From positions 1 to 46,041 of the forward strand of contig MDYQ01000220.1 of assembly GCA_003024175.1 (NCBI GenBank): a DNA stretch of 46,041 bases, written 5' to 3'. This document shows, piece by piece, positions 31,471-42,716 of this stretch. A program made the position numbers and the translations under genes. This stretch comes from Planoprotostelium fungivorum (Eukaryota > Evosea > Variosea > Cavosteliida > Cavosteliaceae). The notes beneath the pieces are model-generated. The model made no database searches, was not told the origin of the DNA, and saw only the letters and a program-made list of their open reading frames with translations. The first letter of the stretch is position 1. Each line of letters opens with the position of its first letter.

Positions 31471-34071
31471 ATGGAATTTCCTCTCCTTCAAATTCGCTTG
31501 GGCCATTTCGCGATGTTTGATCCCACACGACCTTTCGAAGTTGGCCCTTATTATACTCCTAGTGGAAAAGAATCTCTACTCGGACGAGGTTCTTTCGCTA
31601 ATGTGTATAGAGGAAAGAATAGACGTCCGCAATCTGGAAGAGACAAGAGCGGTCGTTCATCTATCTCTGTGGATAATGTGAGTGCACGATCAAGCATCGT
31701 AACTCATCTGTTGCAGACGCCCGAAGTAGATGATGTCGCCATCAAAGTAATAGATATCGATAGACTTACGAGAGGAAATGAGAAGCACAGACAACACCTT
31801 GATTCTGAGATATCCATCATGAAAGGATTGGTACACCCGAACATCGTAAAGTTATACGACGTATATACGGTTTGTACATCCTCCGAAAACACGATTGATG
31901 AAAGCTCACAGATGTCCGACTCCCACATGGTCATGGTCTTTGAATACTGTGCAGGTGGGGATCTATCCAAGTACATCATGAAACATGGCAAACTTCCAGA
32001 GAGTCGAGCTCAGTATTTCATGAAGCAATTGGGTGAGTGTATATAAATTCAATAACTAACACCCTGCAGCCTCTGCTCTTCGGTTCCTTCGGTGAATGGA
32101 TGTGGATGTTGATGTTTCTAACGATCACACAGCGGAAAGAATATCATACACCGAGACTTGAAGGTGTGGTTGATGAATCGAAGGGACTGATCATATGACA
32201 GCCACAAAACTTGCTGCTCAGTGCGAGAGATGAGAGTGCATCCATCAAGATTGCCGATTTTGGCTTTGCCAGGTGTTCATTGTTCTATCATCTCTTCCGT
32301 ACTGTGCGATCGATTCGATATCTGATTCAATCAGATTTATAGAACCACAATCAGTCGCAGATACACTGTGTGGGTCACCACTGTACATGGTGACGTCCTT
32401 TTCGCCATAGTCGATGTTTCTGAACAACTCTACAGGCCCCAGAGATTCTGCACATGCAAAAGTACACAGTGAAAGCAGATTTGTGGTCTGTAGGGATGAT
32501 TCTGTATGAGATGTTGGCTGGTGTTCCCCCATTCAAGGCCAACTCCCATGTCGAGTTGATGCGAATGATCGAGAAGCAGGTGAGATGAAAGAAATATTGC
32601 AACTGAGTACACAGGTCATCTCTTTTCCGTCTAGTATAAAAGCGATCGTGTCATCCGAGTGCCAGAATCTGATGCATTCACTGCTCCAAAAAGATCCCAT
32701 GCAGAGGATCTCTTGGGAAGAGTTCTTCCTTCATCCCTGGGTATCCCTGCATACCTTCATAGATGTCCCAACTCCCTCTCCTTACAAGGGTTCGTCACTG
32801 CCATCACATCTGTCACACTCACATCAAACAGTTTCGGCCCCCATCAGCATAGGCTCACTCCCAAACGCAACCATTCCCAAAACAGAGGGAAGAAGTTCAG
32901 TTCCAAATTCATTGGATTCACAAGGTGCTTCATCCCTGTGAGTGAGTGTTGAATCGAACAGGCAACTACGAAGTTCGAGGGCACAGCTACTCCCAACCAG
33001 CAATGTACGAGAGGGAGTCCATCCGATCTCGCACCAGTGAGTAGGAATAGAAGAAAAGAAGGTGATTGACACAGGGCCATCACCACCCCAATTGGGGGAG
33101 GAGTATGTACAGAATAATAGGTCACGAAGGAATTCGATGAGTAATCGAGATGTACAGTACCCACCCATCAATCTTTATCCGTTGGGATATCCCAGCAGCA
33201 ATTCAAATCCACCGGATCACTATCACGATTTGTTTTCATCCAAGTCCAAGAGGAGAGATGAGGTGCTTTTCATGTAACGCAAGATACGAACCACCTCTCG
33301 TAGTATCGTAGCATCTGATCCATTGCAGAAGAATGACTCTATGACGTTCGTATCATTGTTGCAACCGCAAGCAAAGGCAGAGGAGGTGAAGAAGGGGGAG
33401 GGAGAGGAACTGATGGTAGTAGACACTGACATACCATCAATTGGATCAAAGGGGAAGGAGGACATTCTCAGTGTTGTCGCTGGCAGATCTGAAGATGGAG
33501 GGATGTCAATATTCTGAAGCGTACGTACTGTACATCAAAGCACTCCACCTGCTGCGCTCCATTTGTCTATCAGCCTACCAAATCCACAGCAATCCGTCTG
33601 GCTCTCTCCCTGACCGAAACGGTTGGTTCAGCAATTCTAGAGGAATTCTGATTCTCAGCAGTGCTTGTTATTGACATCAATCGATACCGGGAGGTGTTTG
33701 CCGAGTACATCAAGAAGGTGGACTATATGAAGCAGAACATTCGGCACTCAGATACGAGTCCACCACCCGAAGTACTTTTGTATCAGTTTGCGGCTCATCT
33801 AGTGAGTGCTTCGTGGGTTTGAAGACTGAGATGTACAGGGGAGAGAGGGAGCAGTATCAGAGGCTTTGCATAAGTACGATAAGGCCAAGAAACTGTACCA
33901 GAATGGATTGGTCATCTTGGAGCTTCTCCTGTCTGAATCTCAGATGGAAGGGGACGCCATCATCCTGCAGAACTGTGAGCTGAGGTCTTTAACATCGATT
34001 CATCTGTAACAGTTATCACGGCCTTCAATCAAAGATTGCAGTCATGTAACCTCGAGGCCTCAGGCAAATGA
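31471..34071 (+). CDS. ATG1: ATG1/ULK-type serine/threonine kinase with C-terminal MIT-like region
   Basis: Autophagy-initiating kinase. Glycine loop [13 protein letters not shown]; an insertion of about 40 residues rich in Arg and Ser; [11 protein letters not shown] with the ATP-binding Lys; [87 protein letters not shown]; and [16 protein letters not shown]. All catalytic residues are present. A Ser/Pro-rich linker follows, then helical pairs ([55 protein letters not shown]) typical of the tandem MIT region of ATG1 that binds ATG13. It ends CNLEASGK. Start is the first ATG; a second lies at about 31513. Confidence 0.88.
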
Positions 34072-34179
34072 AGAGGTTGTTGAGACAAGTCTATCGATTT
34101 ATGTGTGGGCGTGTTGTTTTCGGGGTTGTCAGCTGTCACTATTGAGAACCCTTTTGTTTTGTCTCTCCCGAATTCGAGC

Positions 34180-37100
34180 ATGTTGGTCTCTCAACAGCGC
34201 CTAGTATGGATACTTCTATTCATTGGGGGTTCTTTATCTTCAGACACACTCTCCTTTAGACAGGTGGTTACTGAGGGCCCTCGGATGCTGATGATTTATG
34301 CGACCGATAGTGGGGACTCATGTACTTATCAAATTGTAAGTCATATCATTCGTAATATCGACTGAAGTATTCCAGTATAAGCAACCGACTGTTCTTGGCA
34401 GTCAGCCCACCCTCGAGCATTCGAATGTGATACAACCCCCTTATCCGAACACATACTGCGTTATCCCTTCAGTCTCGTGTTCTTTTTCGAATTGTATGGT
34501 TACCACTTCCTGGTTAGACAAGAACGAATCGAACACAAATCCCCCCAACACGACTGTCATTACGTTCGACATCACAACCCCTCAATCCTATAGGGTTCAG
34601 AATCTCATCTCCATATCTCTCACCCAGCAGATGGTGGTCATTCCTGGGAAAGCAGAGGTGAGTCTATCCTAGAACCGAACTGACATTCATCAGAAGAATG
34701 GAATACAATGTTACTCTATTGATTGGGAGCGGTGCCAGATCTTGCCCCTTTACTTTGGTTCAAGTGGGATGCTCTACACCTGGGCTGATCCCTTCACACC
34801 CAGCACTTGTACTCAAGATGCCAGGTGGAGTCTCAACACGGCGTCCAGAGAGTTGTACGTCTCCTTTGGTACGACGCGTGTGGTGATCGATATCGATGAC
34901 TCCTCGATGGCGGAGGAGAGCCAACCCTTTACCATGTGAGCAGAATAAGACGATGATAGCTAAAATAGAAAGGTCTATCCTAGCCTATCGTTGGGGTAAT
35001 TCCGACTATCTGCTGCTCGGTATGTCGAAAGGCTTGGGAGTTGTCTACGAGAGAGTTCTGAAGGCCAATGAATATAAATTGGCTAACTTTCTTATCACTC
35101 CAACGAAATTCGATGGTGACTTGGACATGACGTATTTGGACCAAGGGCGAGGCATGGGTGAGTTCTTATGATTCAATTTCCTCGTCGACTTATCTGCGAT
35201 CAGTTTATGCACACCAAAGTGCCTTGGGGTGTGGTTAACGATGAAGATGTACTCTGAGCACACACAGATACACAGCCAGAATGAGTATCAATGGAAGTGT
35301 GGACACGTACTATTTTGAGGACGAGCCCGGGGCAGCTATGTCGTTCAACCCCCTTACTTGGAGAATGGGATTTGTTGGTGTAGATAGCACAAAGAACAAT
35401 CTCCTATACTGGGAGGTCGAACCATACGGTGCGTCATCTTGATGCATTCCAATAACATGGAGCAGATTGCCATCACAAGACGGAGTGCTTTATGTGTCTT
35501 TCTGATCCATACTGGTGACACCTCATCATGTGATGTCTCTTCAACAGAGTGTTGAAGACGTCACAGTGGATGGAATGTAGAAGAGTCAGTGTGCAGCAGC
35601 AGGAACAATATAACCACAATGACCAACGGAGACCAATGTCCTGTCATAACAGCATTAGTGCCACCTTTGGGAGCATTACAAGCACCGATCAACATCACTT
35701 TGAACACCAAGAATATGCCCGACGTTGGCAGTCGCAACTGGAGCTGCGTGCTGGAGTGGTCCAACCACGTACAGTCCTACGTAGCGGTACATAATGACGA
35801 CCTCACACAGTTTTATTGTGTAGGAAATCAAACCTTTATCACCGCCACGGATGTGAGGGTGTACCTCAGTACTGGGTCCATGCACACTTCTTCTTCTCTA
35901 TACGGGTATGATGAACATCATTATTCGCAACACTGAATGGCTTCGAGTCTCAGGTCGTGTGCGAAATCAGCCTCATCATCGTCAGAGTGCATCAGTGAGA
36001 ATGAGTTACTGATTGAGTGGTGTAATGGAGTGATAGGACTTCCCAAGCCAGCATTTTCAAACTGTGGATGGTGCAACGATCTCAATAGATGCACTTACAT
36101 GGGGGAATGCAGCAACACGACATGGATGAACGACGACGAACCAACCGTTAGTATCAAGGCCTCAAGAATGTATTATCAGTCACCAAGTATCACACTGAGT
36201 GGTTATCGATTGTGGCCGGATTCATACATCGCAACGATTCAGAGCACAGCAGTGAAAAGGGACTCTCAAGACACATACAATGCCACATATCAGAGTGACG
36301 GTTCTCTTCTGATTTCAGTGCCTGGAACGAAATCGATCGACAATACTGTGTGGACGATCAATGTATACCGATCAGGTATATCCATCTCTCTCCCACTCTT
36401 GACTCTTTGTAGAAGTACCGATCACAATATCCGGAGCGAACACGATTTCATTCTACGGTGAGTGATCTGTGAGGAATTTGAATGAAAGAATTCAGATTGT
36501 AACAAGCGTACGTGCGAGCAGTGCATCACTGACGATGCACCGAATTGTATGTGGTGTGACGGCTCATGTAAACACGTACCATCCAACACCTCCAGCACCA
36601 ACCAATGCCTCGCTTCGTGCCGTATGTGTTTAGTTATCATATGCATACACCTATATACATATGCGTCCATCTGGTTGACATGAAATAGCTTCGGTGGAAG
36701 TAGTGCGAACAGCAGAGTCGAGGAAGAACTTGATCATCCTGGTTTCCGTTCTGGGGCCTCTCCTCCTCATCGCCGTTGCTGTCACTATCATCGTCATCCT
36801 ACGTAAGCGTAACAGTAATCCGTACCGTTACACGACTGTGAGTTGGGGTTTCTTTCGTAGGAACTGAATATGCTCTTAGATAAAGCAAAACATGCCTCCC
36901 CCACCCAACTTCTACATGCCCAACATGGGCGTTGACTCTGTCTCGCACTACAATGTACCTAAATCCCTTATTGGTGGTCTCTTTAACATGGAGAACATCA
37001 TCTTGTCCAACCATGCAATTCATGCCTCCTTGGCTCATGTGACATCACACGAGTAGGAAATGAGTATTGAAAGAATTCAGATTGCAAAGAGAGATGTGGA

Positions 37101-38355
37101 TTCATTCGGAAGATATCTGATGGTGTTGGCTTTAGCTAGGAACCCAATCACTGCGATGGAACTGCTATTACATCACATTGATTTAGAATTGGCCACCTCT
37201 AGTGAGCCAAATAATCCATCACCTATTCATTCTTCATAGCTGAAGCAACTCTCTTCCGAATCAACTCTGTAGCTACGTCCATGTTCAACACATTTGCAAA
37301 GGTGATAACCGCAAGGATGTTGTGTCTTTCTTAAATACATCCAGGTTGTGGGGACTGAATATTTATGGGAAGCCCTGTCAGCTGCTGTCTGGGAGATATC
37401 CAACGTAGTGCAGACAGACAATCTGGATGGTGATTCTACTCTACTTGGTACTATGGAGGTATTGTCACTATCGCGTATGTGAATCTGATACAATCAAAAG
37501 GTTGATCCAGACAAATTGATGGACGATGAGCTGGATGAGTTGACAGCAAATAGTTACCAATTACTGATGGTAGCATCAAAGGTCTTCAATAAGATCACCA
37601 AAACAGTACCAAAGATGTCTGTGTGAGTGATGTGATGACTAATAGTATTTTTGGCTGATCCTACTTTCAGGTTGATGAGATCGGTCATCATGAACATCAG
37701 GAACAAAATAGCGTCTAAATATCCAGCATCAGAGAGAAAGGGTGTTGGTGCATTTTTATTCTTGAGATACATAGTACCCTCTATAACCAATCCCACTGCT
37801 TATGGCCTGGTTGTCAATGGTGGGTTACACACCCACCTAGCTCAATCATAATGACGTCTACAGCCCCATTGTGTACACATTCAGCAAGAGTTCTGATGAT
37901 GTTATCAAGAGGTGAACGAATACGATGTTTGGGTCGATCTGACACGTGTCTAGTTCTGCAGAATCTTGCAAACGAAACCTTACCAGGACTAAAGAATTCT
38001 CACCTTAAAAAGCTGGATCAATTCGTTTTGGAAAACACATCCAAGCTACACAGATTTTATGATGAAATAGTGGTGAGTATTGTTGACTGTTCTGTTTGAT
38101 TAAACGAAAAAATAGTCTATACGATCCGACACTGTGAGAAAAAAGACGAACGGATTGACAATCACCATATCCCCATCTGCTCATGAGAATGCTGTTTCTT
38201 GGATTCACAATTACCTCTTGAAGAACAAAGATCACTTGAACACTCCTGAATTATACGTGAGGCAGTACTCAATTCGTAACATATTAAATATTCATTAGCT
38301 ACTCTCACAAAGCCTACTCCCAGAAGAAGTTGTCCGAAAAAATGACAGAATATGA
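34180..38355 (+). CDS. Plexin-like receptor: signal peptide, IPT and PSI modules, transmembrane helix, cytoplasmic RasGAP
   Basis: The signal peptide is MLVSQQRLVWILLFIGGSLS. The N-terminal ~400 residues are unassigned extracellular sequence. Then an IPT-like start (CPVITALVPPLGALQAPINI), a PSI-like Cys cluster (CGWCNDLNRCTYMGEC), another IPT-like segment (SIKASRMYYQSPSITLSGYR) and a second PSI-like cluster (TCEQC, PNCMWCDGSCK). The membrane helix is LIILVSVLGPLLLIAVAVTI followed by RKRNSNPYR. A 42-nt phase-0 intron (37039-37080) removes an in-frame TAG and joins the tail to the GAP domain: TLFRINSVATSMF with the arginine finger, ERKGVGAFLFLRYIVPSITN, FSKSSDDVIKR and LKKLDQFVLENTSKL. The C-terminus (about 38288-38355) is uncertain. 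Confidence 0.8.
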
Positions 38356-38989
38356 GGATAAAACAAGAGTGCACGTAGACCAATTAAGTGCATTTGGTCG
38401 TCATTGTGCTGATTGATAGGCGTTGATAGCGCGCGCTGATTCTTGGGGGCACGGGCTGCACCTGTGTCTTTTCTGTGCTCTTGGTGATTCTCGCTTATTT
38501 GGGTCGATAAAGGTAAAAGGTATGAAAACGAACCCGCTGGACAATACAAAAATGAACTGGGAAAAACTCGAAGAAACTAGTGCTACTCGGCTCAATATCT
38601 TATCTTAAATCCCGTTCGTGTCGAATATTGAGAACTTCTCTGCGGCAGCGCCCCGCATGGGAGAGGTAATTTGACTTATCTTGCTGGCGTGGGAATTCAT
38701 GAGAGATGGACGTTGACGGTACTGTGAAACAGCTTTGCGGTGAGCAGTTTGAATTGGATATCTTTAATTGCTGCTCGACGAGAGTAAGTGGTGGGACTGT
38801 CCGTCAGAATGCAGGCCACCCTGAGGTCAGATTTGTCACTCAACTCTAAATCTAAATCATTCTCCGCCAGGGCTTTTATTTTTGTTTTCGACATCCGCGA
38901 ACTGCGCTTTGCGACTGTCATCTGATCTCGTAAGCTTCAATTTCCAGAGACCCTGGTCACGCACAGGTAGACGCTCGACCAAATCGTCA
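38356..38989. other. Interval without a confident gene
   Basis: Past the receptor stop an alternative frame (KAYSQKKLSEKMTEYEDKTR) reaches a TGA at 38414-38416 and could be an alternative last exon. The rest shows no homology, no conserved splice pattern and no RNA gene I can recognise. Confidence 0.5.
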
Positions 38990-39382
38990 CCGCTCTTCGG
39001 CAACGCCGGTCCATGTTTATTATGAACTATTTCTTTTCAGGTCTTCAATCCGTCTCGTGCGCCGTATCTTTATAAACTTCGTTTCGAGTGTCATAAAAGG
39101 TCACAACAACTTGCCTACGTCGGTTCTCTCACACATTTCTGACCCCATTCTAGTTCTTGGGTCCGTATTGTCTACTGCCCCTTTCTCTAGGTAACAAGTG
39201 AAAATTATACAACCGCATCTGTCTCATTTTCTGACTCCATAACAGATCTCGTCCTTTCATCCCTCATCGAGCATTACCACTTCTGACAGTCTCAAAGCTA
39301 AAATCATACGCTTGGACCGAACACTTGGTCTCTCTGTCTTCGGGTTGGTTCATGTTCCGAATTTTCTGACTTTCACTTCAGG
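38990..39382 (+). repeat. Leader of member C
   Basis: The plus-strand counterpart of the leaders of A and B: mini-exons CCGTATCTTTATAAACTTCG, TTCTTGGGTCCGTATTG and ATCTCGTCCTTTC, with introns containing CCTACGTCGGTTCTC and ending in ctag or acag. The last intron-like segment ends in cttcagg just before the header ATG at 39383, as in A. In C the final donor appears changed (AAAGCTAAAATC where A has AAGGTAATTTC). Confidence 0.65.
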
Positions 39383-41528
39383 ATGCCTTACACCGCCAAT
39401 CACCCCAATAGAGCTGCCCTGCTCAGCTTAGTCCAACAACACAGACAGAACGGATACAACTCAGCATTTCGTGGAAAGGCATCAACCAGGATTCTGAGTG
39501 ATACCACTGTTGAAGACGACGAAATCGATTCCTGGTATGCAGATGCACGAGCAGCCAACGCACAACCTCCACCAAACAACGTAGACGAGCTATGGATAGA
39601 TCTGAGGGACGCCATAATTCTCCCTGCTCCTGCTCCTTCAGCCGGTGAGTCTCAAATCTCTTTGCGGTGCCTCTTGGCTCTACGGCCTTTCAGGCTTCAG
39701 CTCTCATAGCGGCGACCTTGAGGGGTCGATTTGGCTGTGTCAAGATGTTGTGGCTTCAAGTCCTATATAGTGTCATTTTTAGTGCTGACACCATTAGGTG
39801 TAGACGATTCTGTACAACGAAAAGCCACATGGATTACCCCAATCAACTCAATTATTCCTATACATCATGGCAATGATTTAGAAAGTTTACCAACGATATC
39901 ATCCTTACAAGGATTGATCGGATACCTACAGAGTTCTCCAGCTCCTATTCCTCTGAATCTACAAGATTGGGACGACGTCACTGATTTGCTGCAGGATAAC
40001 AACGTTCGAAACCGTTTTTTCATACATGCTTCACCAAGTGGAGTCCACTCTCATCAAGCATTCAACGATCTTTGGAGGATGTCCATCACTGCCAGACCAT
40101 GCTCTGGAACTGAGGACTCTTGGCACGCTCGTTGGGATGGACCAATATCTACTGTGTGCATGTACTTTGGATACACTTGGAACAGAAATACTTGTAATAG
40201 TACATCTACAGGGAGGAATCGGTGAGTTGTCATGATTGAAGATCTATAGTGACAGCAGCAGACCAGACTATGTGATATACTATCGAGATCAAGCCCTAGC
40301 AAGAGGAGAGGAAAAACCAAGTTCAAACTTCAGTAGTTGCAATCCTCAAGATGAGCTAGTTGAGAAATTAAACTGGAATTATCATGGTGAGAGATATAAA
40401 GATCATTGTTGTTTATATCATACATACATATGGATAATTGTCCTGAGCCACACAGGCCTCCCCTATCTTTATGGATGGTCTGCTGTAGGGGACAATATAC
40501 ATGTATATGCCATCACCCACAGCAAAGGAAAGAATCATCGTCACAGCCTGTTCAACCTGGACATTGCTCATGCTGCTGATCGCCTAAAGCTGGCAAATAT
40601 TGTGAGGAATATGCTTCGATCACTACAAGCATTAGTAGACACCATCAGTAACCCCAAAGAAACATTACTCCTCACATTAGAACGACCTGGTGAGATATGC
40701 AATTTGTATTAAATTGAACTTATACACAGATTTTCGAGAGGTTATCATTGATACTATCAACAATAGAGTGGTAAAAAAATGGAAAGAACACAGCTCTTTT
40801 GATGAGCAGAAGGCTAAGGAGCTTTCTCAGGTCAGTTCAGTCTAATGAATGTAAATTTTGATTGATTTAGAAACTATGGACAATCTATGAACTTATCTCA
40901 AAGAAAAGCATACCCTTCACAGACCAACGCTATAGGCAGAGAACTGCATTAGTTCAATGGGAATGGGTCCAAAAGACTGCTGGCAACTACCTTTGCACCA
41001 TGACAGCACCTATTGGAGAGCCAATATCTCTACCTTTGAGTGATGCTGAACTCAAGAAAGCCCTCATCTGCATCCTGACTGCCTTGTCTGAATTACACAA
41101 GTACAAGGTTGTACACAGAGATATCAGGTATGATGGCAGTGTAAATGTCCATTAAATGGGGCAGGTGGCCCAATGTCATCTATCATCAAAGCACTCAGAG
41201 TTACCTACTCATTGACTTTGAGGATGCTTTCTACTGCCCTCCTTCAAAGGTGTCAACCAAATCAAAGAAGCTGAAGAAGCCAAAAGAAACCTCCCCAATG
41301 ATGCCTTTAAGGCCTCTTGGGCAATCAGGTGGATCTCATGCACCTGAGGTGAACACAATGCCATGCCAACCTGGTGTGGATATATGGGCAGTTGGCAGAT
41401 TAATAGCTTTGAATGGAACACCTGTGCCATTCCAGCATATTTGCATTCATGCCAGCAATATAGATATCACACAGCGTCCAACAGCCCAAGACCTACTTAC
41501 TCAGCTGCAAGAAATTCAAATCTCATAA
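39383..41528 (+). CDS. Modular family member C: header, PD-(D/E)XK nuclease-like domain, protein kinase domain (CR-effector type)
   Basis: Six exons (39383-39644, 39798-40221, 40250-40689, 40730-40830, 40871-41127, 41165-41528) sum to 1848 nt and give 615 residues without a break. Residues 1-87 are the header MPYTANHPNRAALLSLVQQH..., homologous to member A. Residues ~90-390 resemble the restriction-endonuclease-like domain of CR effectors: SWHARWDGPI, then RDSSRPDYVIYYRDQALARG followed by EEK, giving P-D...E-x-K, then LPYLYGWSAVGDNIHVYAIT. The kinase follows: HKYKVVHRDIRWPNVI catalytic loop, LLIDFEDAFYCPP in place of DFG, VDIWAVGRLI, and TQRPTAQDLLTQLQ. This is the only intact member. The cell target is unknown. 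Confidence 0.85.
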
Positions 41529-42674
41529 ATGCATTTGTTTCTATATATTGACCACATAAGCTGAAATCTATTGTCTCATGCAAATGCAAAGAAGCTGGTA
41601 GCATGCTGTGAGGACCTGTTGAGACAGTCAAATTATTGATGCTGACTCCACCAGATTGATAGCATATTATTTATTATACATGTTTTATATTGCTATGATA
41701 ATCTTCATGGTGAATAAATACAGTATAGGTGTGATGATGCCACATTACTGGATTATATGGTATATTGTGTACTAAAAACAGACTGTTCAAGCTCCTCATC
41801 AAGAAGAATTATTCTACTTTATCATCACATAGAATCTGAATTTGTAAATATGGTATATAACTGTAAATACAATTTGGGTGTTGTACACCCATATCAAATT
41901 GCCTTCTGTTTTTTCGTTTAATGATATCATGAGATATTATGAACTTTTGTTGATGCAGAATTGAATGTGAAGCAATATACAATTGAGAGATGATACAACA
42001 AAGGTCAGCTGTCCCAAGTTTTTACTTTTTTAAATTTTTTGATATTACATCAATTTTTCCTATCATATCAAAGCTGTAACAAGATTGCGCAGGCCCAGTC
42101 TATTGTATCTGTAGAATAGAATCTGGCTCTGTGAAATGCTGGATTGCTAGAAAATCAAAAGGAGACAGCAAGTGGTTGAAGAAAAATGTACTGTTTTTTC
42201 AAACTGTTAAGTTTATAAATTCTAGTTTTTTCTCAATGGTCTGATGGTAACAATATATTTTATGTATGACATTCTATATTGTAGATAGAACATAGAACCA
42301 ATTTATCGTATGCAAATTGAGATCATTTACAGCAATAGTTGCAAAAATAATCTAAATTGCTGTGAAAAACAACATCAAACATTATAATATTTTGTTAATT
42401 TGAAATGCTATAGGAAGTTGTCAAAACAATGTTTGACACAATTGAATTGCCATTTAATACTGTAAACAGGTAGCAGATGAATCTGTGATATTGAGAATGA
42501 GTAAACTAGAAATTTGGAGTCAAATGTAGAAAATAAGGTGACTCTTTTTTGCAAAGAGCAACTATTTATACTTCTTTGCATCTATCATCCTCTGTGAGGT
42601 GTATTGTTTCTTTCTATTGTTTGTCCAAATTGTGCATATGTACTTTGCAAAACATAATCACTATTAAGGTAGCA
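41529..42674. other. AT-rich intergenic stretch
   Basis: About 1.1 kb with no convincing gene on either strand: many stops, A/T runs and no conserved splice pattern. It separates the stop of member C from the transposon end. Confidence 0.7.
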
Positions 42675-42716
42675 CGATACCATAGAATTCCGACTGGAAG
42701 ATTCCATGCCAACGAT

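Noticed and set aside
37054-37056. TAG as the end of the membrane-protein gene, with a separate RasGAP gene starting at 37060
   Set aside because: A gtgac...ttcag intron (37039-37080) in phase 0 removes the TAG and joins LSNHAIHASLAH to IAKRDVDSFGRY; one receptor gene is the better model.
38697-38921. A 74-codon minus-strand frame, MTVAKRSSRMSKTKIKALAE...
   Set aside because: No homology, no splice context and no paralogue in the window; kept as unannotated.
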